This document shows, piece after piece, positions 25,978-33,485 of a DNA stretch of 64,000 nt. Numbering within the stretch: position 1 is the stretch's first letter; every line of letters begins with the position of its first letter. Below the pieces are notes generated by a model, which worked only from the letters and a program-made list of their open reading frames with translations, searched no databases and was not told the origin of the DNA. A program made the position numbers and the translations under genes. The stretch comes from an uncultured Sulfitobacter sp. (GTDB lineage Bacteria > Pseudomonadota > Alphaproteobacteria > Rhodobacterales > Rhodobacteraceae): the NCBI GenBank assembly GCA_947501805.1, contig CANMXJ010000002.1:62001-126000 (forward strand), written 5' to 3'.

Positions 25978-27029
25978 TGGTTGATGTTGCACCTGTTGGC
26001 CTGCGCTACCCGTGGGACACACCGCCTGCACATGGAAGCGAAGCCGTTGAAGTGGCCCCCGGTGTTTTGTGGCTGCGTTTGCCGTTGCCGATGAAACTTG
26101 ACCACGTAAATGTCTATGCACTGGACGAGGGGGACCACTGGACAATCATCGACACCGGGTTTTCATCAAAGAAATCGAAGGCAATCTGGAACGAGGTCTT
26201 GGCCGGACCTCTGGGTGGCAAGCCTGTTGGACGTGTTGTGGTCACACACCATCATCCCGATCACGTGGGTCTAGCAGGTTGGTTTCAGACTGAACACGGG
26301 GCGGAACTTGTCACAACCCGTACTGCATGGCTGACGGCGCGGATGTTGACGCTGGATGAACAAGCTGTTGCGCCCGCTGAAACGCTCGCATTTTATCGCC
26401 TCTGCGGGATGGACAAGGCTCTGCTGGAAAAGCGGAGTTCGGACCGTCCTTTTAACTTTGCCGACATCGTCGCGCCGTTGCCGCTGGGGTATACCCGCAT
26501 CCAACAGGATGACACGATCCGGATGGGGGGACGCACATGGGACATTCACATGGGCAACGGTCATGCACCGGAACATGCGACGTTCTGGAGCCGTGACGAT
26601 AATCTGGTGATTGCAGGGGATCAGATATTACCCTCGATCAGCCCCAATGTTGGTGTTTACCCAACCGAGCCGATGGCCGATCCGATCGGTGAATGGCTTG
26701 AGGCCTGCGAGAGATTGGCCTTGTTGGCCCGCCCTGATCATCTGGTGTTGGGCGGTCACAAGCTCCCGTTTACGGGCTTGCCCAAACGGATGGAGCAATT
26801 GATTGAAAACCATCATAGTGCTTTGAAAAGGTTGGCAGAGTATATTTCCGAACCGAAATCAGCCTCTGAATGTTTCTCACCTTTGTTCAAAAGAGCGATA
26901 GGAGAAGCCGAATACGGGCTGGCACTGGTTGAAGCGGTTGCGCATTTAAGCCACCTTCACCAAACAGGTATCGCGACTCGCAGTTTGCGGGGGACGGATG
27001 GTGCTTGGGTGTACACGGGCAAAGGGTGA
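25977..27029 (+). CDS. MBL-fold metallo-hydrolase
   Basis: 350 residues. The metal-binding motif THHHPDHVGLAG lies near residue 83-94. Further ligands are seen at HMGNGHAPEHATFW (near 191-204) and VIAGDQILPSISPN, and VLGGHKLPF near 259. A C-terminal 80-residue helical domain extends the core, as in several thioesterase-like or lactonase-like MBL proteins. Its start overlaps the acyl-CoA dehydrogenase stop by one base (TGATG), so the two are translationally coupled; hydrolysis of a product of that pathway, such as a CoA thioester, is a reasonable inference but not shown. Confidence 0.9.
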   Translation: MVDVAPVGLRYPWDTPPAHGSEAVEVAPGVLWLRLPLPMKLDHVNVYALDEGDHWTIIDTGFSSKKSKAIWNEVLAGPLGGKPVGRVVVTHHHPDHVGLAGWFQTEHGAELVTTRTAWLTARMLTLDEQAVAPAETLAFYRLCGMDKALLEKRSSDRPFNFADIVAPLPLGYTRIQQDDTIRMGGRTWDIHMGNGHAPEHATFWSRDDNLVIAGDQILPSISPNVGVYPTEPMADPIGEWLEACERLALLARPDHLVLGGHKLPFTGLPKRMEQLIENHHSALKRLAEYISEPKSASECFSPLFKRAIGEAEYGLALVEAVAHLSHLHQTGIATRSLRGTDGAWVYTGKG

Positions 27030-27035
27030 CACGTG

Positions 27036-27509
27036 ATGGATAACAAGATCAATACGGCGGCCGAAGCGGTCGAAGCCTCGGCATTGCCGCGCATGTATGA
27101 AGCACATACCGACCCTGACATTCCCAAAGCGGCCAAGATGCCAAAGTCGATGGCCGAAAAGCCTGTGACGCAGAAAAGCCCGGCTCAATGGGCCTATGAG
27201 CGAACGGTGCTTTACCTGAAAAACTTTGAAGAGCAGCTTGATAACGAACACGAAGTTGCAATGGGTTTTACAGGTGGTGATGCGGGTGTTCTGCGTATTG
27301 AGGGCATGGGGTACTTCGATCCGGATATTGTGACGTTTTATGGTAGCGATCCGGCAGGTGGGCGGACCCAACTGGTACAACATGTCAGTCAGTTGAACGT
27401 GATGCTGCGCGCTTTGCCCAAAGCGGTTGAGGGGAAAGCCCCCAACAGGATCGGCTTCCGACTGGTAGAGGATCTGGAAAAAACGCAGGCCGCACCAACG
27501 AAAACTTAG
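27036..27509 (+). CDS. DUF6173-like protein
   Basis: 157 residues. The N-terminal 45 residues are polar and probably disordered. The core WAYERTVLYLKNFEEQLDNE followed by EVAMGFTGGDAGVLRIEGMG and FDPDIVTFYGSDPAGG matches what I remember as DUF6173 of Rhodobacterales; that family name is from memory. A GTG at 27033 directly before the ATG could also start it. It follows the MBL gene by 6 bases, so it probably belongs to the same transcript. Function unknown; a predicted soluble alpha/beta protein. Confidence 0.8.
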   Translation: MDNKINTAAEAVEASALPRMYEAHTDPDIPKAAKMPKSMAEKPVTQKSPAQWAYERTVLYLKNFEEQLDNEHEVAMGFTGGDAGVLRIEGMGYFDPDIVTFYGSDPAGGRTQLVQHVSQLNVMLRALPKAVEGKAPNRIGFRLVEDLEKTQAAPTKT

Positions 27510-27592
27510 GTAGATAACGCATTTTGCCTGCGTGACAGCGCCGGACAAATACGTTAGTCAGCCGCAAACATTCTATTTCAAGGAAAAGACAA

Positions 27593-27727
27593 ATGGCCGA
27601 ACATGAACATGGCACGATGAACACCGATGTGCAGGAAAAAACCTTTGACGGGTTCATGTCGTTTACGACCAAATCCGTGATCGTGATCATCGCGATTTTG
27701 GTTGCATTGGCAATCTTCTTCCGCTGA
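27593..27727 (+). CDS. aa3-type cytochrome c oxidase subunit IV
   Basis: A 44-residue ORF. It starts MAEHEHGTMNTDVQEKTFDG, continues with FMSFTTKSVIVIIAILVALA and ends IFFR. One hydrophobic helix covers about residues 27-43, with the soluble head facing the cytoplasm. This is the small fourth subunit (bacterial COX4 type) that packs against the aa3 oxidase in Paracoccus and Rhodobacter. AAGGAAAAG precedes the ATG as a ribosome site. The catalytic subunits are not in the window, so it is an orphan relative to the main operon. Confidence 0.9.
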   Translation: MAEHEHGTMNTDVQEKTFDGFMSFTTKSVIVIIAILVALAIFFR

Positions 27728-27763
27728 TCTGTTGATTTCCCTGCCTTTTTTGGAGTGCAGCCT

Positions 27764-28372
27764 GTGAAACGCCTCTTTGCCGCTCTGGCTGCGGTCGCTT
27801 TTTTGGCGGCCTGTTCTGTTGACCAAAGCCCTGATAGCCCGATTGAAGCAGTTGCCGCAGCCGCGTACCGATCGCCCTCTGCGCCGTCGCTGACCATCTT
27901 TACGATGGTCAACAATCGCTCTGGCAACGGCGGGCATACATCCTTGATGGTGAATGGTTCCCAGCGGGTGATTTTTGATCCTGCCGGATCGTTCAGAGAT
28001 AAACGTGTGGTGGAACGCGGTGATGTTCTTTATGGAATAACACCAGGTTGGCTGGCGGCCTATAAATCAGCGCATGCTCGGGTGGCATTCCATGTCGTGT
28101 CTCAGGAAATTCCTGTGACGGCTGCGCAGGCCGAAGCTGCCTTGCGACTTGTACAGACGAACGGGTCGGTGCCAGGCGGATTCTGTACGAATTCGACAAT
28201 TTCTATCCTGAGACAAATTGATGGGTTTCAGGGGATAGACACCACGATATTCCCAGTAAAACTGATGAAACAGATCGCCACGCTGCCAAATGTAACTACG
28301 ACTAAATTGTTCGAAGATGACAATGGCGCTGCTGTGGATGGTGCGCGCGCAGGCCCACTGCTAGCCGAGTAA
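27764..28372 (+). CDS. Lipoprotein with permuted papain-like (YiiX/NlpC-type) pattern
   Basis: 202 residues. A lipoprotein signal with lipobox LAAC (about residues 15-18 of KRLFAALAAVAFLAACS) predicts anchoring in an outer- or inner-membrane leaflet. The mature part shows NGGHTSLMVNGSQRVIFDPA with a candidate catalytic His near 55. Much later comes GGFCTNSTISILRQIDGF with a candidate Cys near 140. His before Cys is the order of circularly permuted NlpC/P60 (YiiX-like) hydrolases, so a permuted cysteine peptidase or amidase is inferred, not certain. GTG at 27764 has GGAG 8 bases upstream. Its end overlaps azlD by 12 bases, convergent. Confidence 0.72.
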   Translation: MKRLFAALAAVAFLAACSVDQSPDSPIEAVAAAAYRSPSAPSLTIFTMVNNRSGNGGHTSLMVNGSQRVIFDPAGSFRDKRVVERGDVLYGITPGWLAAYKSAHARVAFHVVSQEIPVTAAQAEAALRLVQTNGSVPGGFCTNSTISILRQIDGFQGIDTTIFPVKLMKQIATLPNVTTTKLFEDDNGAAVDGARAGPLLAE

Positions 28373-28687
28373 ATACAGCATTCCATAAAGCGTGCAGCCA
28401 CCCGCCAGCATGGCACCAATAACGTTCTTTGTAATCAAACCAACGGCTAGTGCTGCCGCTGCAGCGGCCAGACGCGATGGGTCTGTTTCACCGCCGGTTG
28501 CTGTGGGCCACAAGACTTGCGGAGCAACAAGCGCGGGGAGAACGGCCACGGCCGTGTAGCGCAGATGGCGCAACAACCACGGCGGCATGGCGCGATCACC
28601 GACAAGTCCTGTAAAGACAAATCGCAGGAAAAAGCTGCCAAGTCCCAATCCGATGATCACGATCCAGAGTGTTGTCTTGTCGATCAT
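28361..28687 (-). CDS. AzlD family branched-chain amino-acid exporter subunit
   Basis: 108 residues with four short hydrophobic spans (TLWIVIIGLGLGSFFLRFVF and LRYTAVAVLPALVAPQVLWP among them). AzlD is the small partner of AzlC in exporting branched-chain amino acids. It overlaps azlC by 4 bases and follows it, the standard arrangement. The tail ending LAGGCTLYGMLYLLG gives a fourth hydrophobic stretch. It converges with the lipoprotein gene by 12 bases. Confidence 0.9.
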   Translation of the reverse strand: MIDKTTLWIVIIGLGLGSFFLRFVFTGLVGDRAMPPWLLRHLRYTAVAVLPALVAPQVLWPTATGGETDPSRLAAAAAALAVGLITKNVIGAMLAGGCTLYGMLYLLG

Positions 28688-29403
28688 GGCGCGGTTCCGG
28701 CGCGTTGTTCGAGCCGCTTTTCAGTAGCGGCACCGGCAATCATACCCGCCACACCAGCAATGATCAGGCCCAACGAATACGGGACCCCTGCTGCCAGCAG
28801 GCTGACCACCACGGCAACAAAGGCGGCAACCACATGCGCCAAGGTGCGAAACATCGGTGCGATCATGGCGAGAAAGGTGATAGGGATTGCAAAATCCAAA
28901 GCCCAACTGTCAGGTACTTGAGCCCCCAGAAGGGCACCCACAACAGTAAAAATGTACCACAAAGGGACAATTGGTGTGACCGCACCAAAGAAATATCCCA
29001 TGCGCTGCGGTACCGTCATTTGTGGTTCTTTTTCATACTTCGCCACGGCCACGACATAGGATTGATCCACCGTCAGATATGCTGCAAATGCGCGCTGCCA
29101 AAGGGGGGCAGAACCGATGAACGGCGTGAGCGATGCCGAATACATCGCCATGCGCAAATTCACGGCCAAGGCGGATGCAAGGACGACAATTGTGGGGGCT
29201 TCTTCCTGCATTAACTGCAAAGCCGTGAATTGAGCAGCCCCAGCGATTACGACCAAAGAAAACACCAGGGCTTCGATCACGTTCAACCCTGCTTCGGCAG
29301 CCAGGAGGCCAAACAGCGAGGCAAACGGGATAATCACCAAAATAAACGGCGATCCGGCGATAACGCCTCTCACGTAGGCAGATTTCAGTGTGGTGGTGGT
29401 CAT
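28684..29403 (-). CDS. AzlC family branched-chain amino-acid exporter subunit
   Basis: 239 residues. The N-terminal family pattern (ILVIIPFASLFGLLAAEAGL near 21-40) and the following FSLVVIAGAAQFTALQLMQE are clear; six or seven spans in all. With AzlD it exports leucine, isoleucine, valine or analogues. It is divergent from fdhD across a 53-base gap that must hold both promoters. The neighbouring cofactor genes do not suggest a functional link. Confidence 0.93.
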   Translation of the reverse strand: MTTTTLKSAYVRGVIAGSPFILVIIPFASLFGLLAAEAGLNVIEALVFSLVVIAGAAQFTALQLMQEEAPTIVVLASALAVNLRMAMYSASLTPFIGSAPLWQRAFAAYLTVDQSYVVAVAKYEKEPQMTVPQRMGYFFGAVTPIVPLWYIFTVVGALLGAQVPDSWALDFAIPITFLAMIAPMFRTLAHVVAAFVAVVVSLLAAGVPYSLGLIIAGVAGMIAGAATEKRLEQRAGTAP

Positions 29404-29456
29404 GGGAAGTCCCTAGATTATGTCCAAGTGGTAGCGGCAACCCGAGGTGGATACAA

Positions 29457-30338
29457 TTGGCACAAGACCCTGATGTGGCGGAATATCTGATCGCCCCCGA
29501 TCCGCAGGCAATGCGGTTGACCCGAGCCGTGGAAGGTCTCGATGAAAATGGCGTCGCAACGACCATCCGCGTTGTTGAGGAGCGCCCGTTGACCATATTC
29601 CTGAACGCGCAGGAGATTGTAACGGCCATGACCATCGGGGATTATCCCGAATATCTCGCGATCGGCTTTTTGCGCAATCAACATATGCTGCGTCCAGATG
29701 ATGAAATAACCCGTGTTGATTATGATGAAGAGTTGGAAACCGTGGTTGTGCGCACCGCCCGTGCCACCGACTACGAAGACAAAATGCGGCGCAAGACCCG
29801 GACCAGTGGTTGCGCAGTTGGCACCGTCTTTGGTGACATGATGGAGGGTTTGGGAGACGTCGCGCTGGCCACGACCTCTGTGCGTAGTTCATGGCTTTAT
29901 GCGTTGTCGGCCAAGATCAACCGGACGCCATCGTTGTATCTGGAAGCCGGTGCAATCCATGGCACTGTCCTGTGCAAAGGGGATCGGCCGCTGGTCTATA
30001 TGGAGGATGTCGGCCGACACAATGCTGTCGACAAGATAGCGGGATGGATGCTTTCTGAACAGATCGCTGCGGAAGACAAAATCCTTTATACAACGGGACG
30101 GCTGACCTCCGAGATGGTGATTAAGACGGCGATGATGGGCATCCCTGTGCTGGCGTCCCGCTCGGGTTTTACCGCTTGGGGTGTGGAAATTGCCCGCGAG
30201 GTTGGCCTTACCCTAATCGGGCGAATGAAAGGGCGGCGTTTCATGTGTCTTAGCGGTGAAGATCGCCTGATCCGGGATATTGACCCTGCTGCCATAAGAG
30301 ACGAGCCAAAACGTGCTGGCCGCAAAGGAGCGGGGTAA
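29457..30338 (+). CDS. fdhD: Formate dehydrogenase accessory sulfurtransferase
   Basis: About 293 residues from a TTG at 29457 with AGGTGG 7 bases upstream; a later ATG (29511) is possible. FdhD passes sulfur from IscS to the Mo-bisPGD cofactor of formate dehydrogenase. Seen: AMTIGDYPEYLAIGFLRNQH (N-terminal domain), VYMEDVGRHNAVDKIAGWML and TTGRLTSEMVIKTAMMGIPV. In the catalytic loop the usual Cys-x-x-Cys is reduced to one Cys (RTSGCAVGTVFGD). It overlaps mobA by one base and heads the fdhD-mobA-mobB-moeA run. Confidence 0.92.
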   Translation: MAQDPDVAEYLIAPDPQAMRLTRAVEGLDENGVATTIRVVEERPLTIFLNAQEIVTAMTIGDYPEYLAIGFLRNQHMLRPDDEITRVDYDEELETVVVRTARATDYEDKMRRKTRTSGCAVGTVFGDMMEGLGDVALATTSVRSSWLYALSAKINRTPSLYLEAGAIHGTVLCKGDRPLVYMEDVGRHNAVDKIAGWMLSEQIAAEDKILYTTGRLTSEMVIKTAMMGIPVLASRSGFTAWGVEIAREVGLTLIGRMKGRRFMCLSGEDRLIRDIDPAAIRDEPKRAGRKGAG

Positions 30339-30940
30339 TGCGACAACCTTTGGGGGTGATACTCGCAGGCGGGCAGGCGACGCGTATGGGCGGCGGGGAC
30401 AAAGGGTTGCTGCCTCTGGGTGACACGACGTTGCTGGCGCATGTGATCGAGCGCCTTGAGCCGCAAGTGGCTGGATTGGCGTTGAACGCAAACGGCGACC
30501 CGGCGCGTTTTGCATTTCTGAAACTGCCGGTGTTGTCAGACACGGTCGAAGGATTCGCGGGTCCTCTGGCGGGTGTGTTGGCAGGTCTTGATTGGGCCGC
30601 AACACAGGGCGCAGAAACCATCGTAACTGCCGCCGCTGATACGCCTTTCTTCCCTTGCGATCTTGTCCCGCAATTGTTGCTGCGCAGCGAGAGGATGACC
30701 CACCCTTTGGTCCTTGCGGCAACACCTGATGCAAAACGCGGCACGGCACGGCATCCGACTTTTGGGTTGTGGCCAGTTGCTTTGCGCGAGGATTTGCGTG
30801 CAGCATTGCAAAGCGGTGTACGCAAGGTTGTCCAGTGGACGCAACAACATGGGGGACGCGAAGCCCTGTTTCCGCAAGAGGAGGCGTTCTTTAACGTCAA
30901 CACTCCGGAGGATTTGGCGCGGGCAGAGGGGATGATATGA
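30338..30940 (+). CDS. mobA: Molybdenum cofactor guanylyltransferase
   Basis: 200 residues. It attaches GMP to Mo-molybdopterin using GTP. The nucleotide-binding loop LGVILAGGQATRMGGGDKGLL (4-24) and the metal-binding Asp stretch VTAAADTPFFPCDL near 93-106 are intact, as is FFNVNTPEDLARAE at the end. Start overlaps fdhD by one base and its stop overlaps mobB by 4 bases. It is the normal partner for bis-MGD enzymes such as formate dehydrogenase. Confidence 0.95.
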   Translation: MRQPLGVILAGGQATRMGGGDKGLLPLGDTTLLAHVIERLEPQVAGLALNANGDPARFAFLKLPVLSDTVEGFAGPLAGVLAGLDWAATQGAETIVTAAADTPFFPCDLVPQLLLRSERMTHPLVLAATPDAKRGTARHPTFGLWPVALREDLRAALQSGVRKVVQWTQQHGGREALFPQEEAFFNVNTPEDLARAEGMI

Positions 30941-31428
30941 GACTTTACGGCATCGTTGGATGGAAGAACGCTGGTAAGACCGGCCTTATGGAGCGACTGG
31001 TGGCAGAGATAACTGGGCGCGGTTTTTCAGTCTCGACCGTTAAGCACGCCCACCACAATTTCGACGTGGATCATCCCGGCAAAGACAGTTTTCGCCATCG
31101 CGCCGCGGGAGCAAGCGAAGTCTTGCTTGCGTCGCGCAACCGCTTTGCCCTGATGCACGAGCTGCGAACCGAAGAGGAGCCGACACTTGGCGTATTGTTA
31201 ACGAAACTGGCACCTGTCGATCTGGTGTTGATCGAAGGGTACAAACGTGATGGCCACCCCAAGGTCGAAGCGCATCGGGCCTCGACAGGTAATCCGTTGA
31301 TCGCGCCCAATGATCCGACTGTTCAAGCTGTGGCAAGTGATGTCCCGCTGCAATTGGATCGTCCAGTTTTTGACTTGAACAATACGTCAGAAGTTGCTGA
31401 TTTCATTCTGAATGAGGTTGGGTTGTGA
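30937..31428 (+). CDS. mobB: Molybdopterin-guanine dinucleotide biosynthesis protein B
   Basis: 163 residues. A GTP-binding P-loop NTPase that aids cofactor nucleotide attachment. The P-loop is present in an atypical form, GWKNAGKTGLMERLVAEI (8-25), followed by VSTVKHAHHNFDVDHPGKDS and VDLVLIEGYKRDGHPKVEAH (Walker B region). It overlaps mobA and the moeA fusion gene by 4 bases on each side, indicating tight coupling. The exact biochemical step of MobB is not settled in the literature. Confidence 0.94.
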   Translation: MRLYGIVGWKNAGKTGLMERLVAEITGRGFSVSTVKHAHHNFDVDHPGKDSFRHRAAGASEVLLASRNRFALMHELRTEEEPTLGVLLTKLAPVDLVLIEGYKRDGHPKVEAHRASTGNPLIAPNDPTVQAVASDVPLQLDRPVFDLNNTSEVADFILNEVGL

Positions 31429-33485
31429 AGAGATTTGATACAATCGTTATGGTCGATTGGTCCGGGGGAAACGATACGGGGCCAAGCCCGCGCAAGGATG
31501 CGATCTGGGCGGGGGTTAACCGCGATGGCCTTGCTCAAGAACCAGTCTATCTTCGCAACCGGACCGTTGCAGAAGAGTGGCTGGACGCGCTGTTGACATC
31601 AGAGCAAGCCGCCGGACGGCGTGTGCTGGCGGGTTTTGATTTTCCGTTTGGCTATCCAGCGGGGTTCGCGGCTGCGCTTACAGGGTCCTGTGACCCCTTA
31701 GTTCTGTGGGATTGGTTCGAGGATCGAATTCAAGACACGCCCGCGTCCAACAATCGGTTCGACCTTGCAGGCGAGATTAATCAACGTCTTGGGAATGGAA
31801 AAGGACCGTTCTGGTTCAATGGGTTAAGGCGCGATGTTGAATCACTTGCGCGTAATCTGGATGCGTACACCAACCCCTTTGCGCAAAAGCGGCAAAGCGA
31901 AACACTGGCCAAAGGAGCGTTTACTTGCTGGCAAATGGGTGGCGCGGGCGCGGTAGGTGGGCAAATTTTCACTGGACTGCCTGTTCTGGCGCGGCTGAGG
32001 CGGAAGTTTGACGTTGCCGTCTGGCCATTTCAACCCTTGGATAAAGCGATTTCTTTTGTCGAAATCTGGCCTTCCTTGACCGTTGGGTCTGCTCCTGAAA
32101 ATAAGATTAAAGACGCATGGCAAGTATCTGAAGTTTCGAAACAAGTAGCGGCAATGCCGCATGCGGCGTTAATCGAGATACTCGATGTTGTGTCACCCGA
32201 AGAAGGCTGGATCTTTGGTCTGGGGTTTGAGGACAAGTTGACGGCTCCCCCCTTGCGTAACGACTGCTTTGCCCTCCCGCCGGGTGTGCACTGGACACCT
32301 GTGGCGGAAGCATTGCAGCGCCTTCGGGACCGCCTGGTGCCAGTGGCGGGAATTGAAACCGTTGGCCTTCAACAGGCTATGGGGCGGATATTGGCAAGGG
32401 ATGTAACGGCAAAGCGCGCCAACCCGCCGCTGCCCAATACAGCTGTGGATGGGTATGGATTTGCCGGTGGACGGGATGCGGGTACCGTTGATTTGCCGCT
32501 GTCTTCGGGCCGCGCGGCGGCGGGGGATGCGCCGGGTATATTACCTGCGGATCATGCGATACGCGTCTTGACCGGGGCCGCTTTGCCGCAGGGCGTGGAT
32601 ACGGTTGTGCTTCAAGAGGATGTCGTTGTTGCGGACGGGCGTGTTCGGTTTGCGGGCCCCGTGAGGCAAGGGTCAAACACCCGTAAGGCGGGCGAGGATG
32701 TAGCCCAAGGACAGACCATTCTGGAGGCAAAGCGGAGGATCGCGTCGGCGGATTTGGCACTTCTGGCAGCAACAGGGGCAGCACAGATTGATGTGCGCAA
32801 ACAGCTTAGGGTTGGTGTCCTTTCGACGGGGGACGAATTGGTCGAAGCGGGGGACTCCGCAGAAGACGGGCAGATCTACGATGCAAACCGCCCGATGTTG
32901 TTGGCGATGGTTGCGCAACTTGGCCATATTCCCGTTGATCTGGGGCGCGCGCCAGATGATCGAGGCAAGTTGCGGGCGCGGCTGGACGCGGCAAGTGCGC
33001 AGGTTGATGCTATCATAACAAGTGGTGGGGCATCCGCAGGGGACGAAGATCATGTCTCTGCCTTGTTAAGTGAAGCGGGAGCAATGGAACTCTGGCGTAT
33101 TGCCATCAAGCCGGGGCGGCCGCTGGCGCTGGGTATGTGGCACGGTAAGCCGGTTTTTGGCGTTCCGGGAAATCCGGTCGCCGCAATGGTGTGTACGCTG
33201 GTTTTTGCAGGGCCTGCGATGGGCTTGTTGGCGGGGGCTGACTGGGTGGCACCACAAGGCTTTGATGTGCCTGCCGCTTTCACCAAGCGAAAAAAAGCGG
33301 GCAGGCGTGAATACTTGCGCGCGCGAGTGAGGGATGGTCAGGCGGAAGTCTTTGCTTCAGAAGGGTCGGGCCGGATTAGCGGCCTGTCCTGGGCCGAGGG
33401 CTTGGTGGAATTGGCGGAACCCGCCGGTGAGGTTTCACCCGGAGATCTGGTGCGCTTTATCCCGTTTGGCAGTTTTGGGATTTAG
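31425..33485 (+). CDS. moeA: Molybdopterin molybdotransferase fused to an N-terminal RNase-H-like (DUF429-type) domain
   Basis: 686 residues; MoeA alone is about 400. Residues ~290-686 are a complete MoeA with NPPLPNTAVDGYGF (333-346), LSTGDELVEAGDS, TSGGASAGDEDHVSALL, KPGRPLALGMWHGKPVFGVP and NPVAAMV: it inserts molybdate into adenylated molybdopterin. Residues 1-285 are unrelated to MoeA. They show three strand-end acidic motifs, VMVDWSG (D11), LAGFDFPFGYP (D72) and VEIWPSL (E213), the spacing of DUF429-like RNase H-fold proteins. That fold call is inference. One continuous frame with no slippery site argues for a true fusion. It starts inside the mobB stop (ATGA-type overlap). Confidence 0.9.
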   Translation: MKRFDTIVMVDWSGGNDTGPSPRKDAIWAGVNRDGLAQEPVYLRNRTVAEEWLDALLTSEQAAGRRVLAGFDFPFGYPAGFAAALTGSCDPLVLWDWFEDRIQDTPASNNRFDLAGEINQRLGNGKGPFWFNGLRRDVESLARNLDAYTNPFAQKRQSETLAKGAFTCWQMGGAGAVGGQIFTGLPVLARLRRKFDVAVWPFQPLDKAISFVEIWPSLTVGSAPENKIKDAWQVSEVSKQVAAMPHAALIEILDVVSPEEGWIFGLGFEDKLTAPPLRNDCFALPPGVHWTPVAEALQRLRDRLVPVAGIETVGLQQAMGRILARDVTAKRANPPLPNTAVDGYGFAGGRDAGTVDLPLSSGRAAAGDAPGILPADHAIRVLTGAALPQGVDTVVLQEDVVVADGRVRFAGPVRQGSNTRKAGEDVAQGQTILEAKRRIASADLALLAATGAAQIDVRKQLRVGVLSTGDELVEAGDSAEDGQIYDANRPMLLAMVAQLGHIPVDLGRAPDDRGKLRARLDAASAQVDAIITSGGASAGDEDHVSALLSEAGAMELWRIAIKPGRPLALGMWHGKPVFGVPGNPVAAMVCTLVFAGPAMGLLAGADWVAPQGFDVPAAFTKRKKAGRREYLRARVRDGQAEVFASEGSGRISGLSWAEGLVELAEPAGEVSPGDLVRFIPFGSFGI

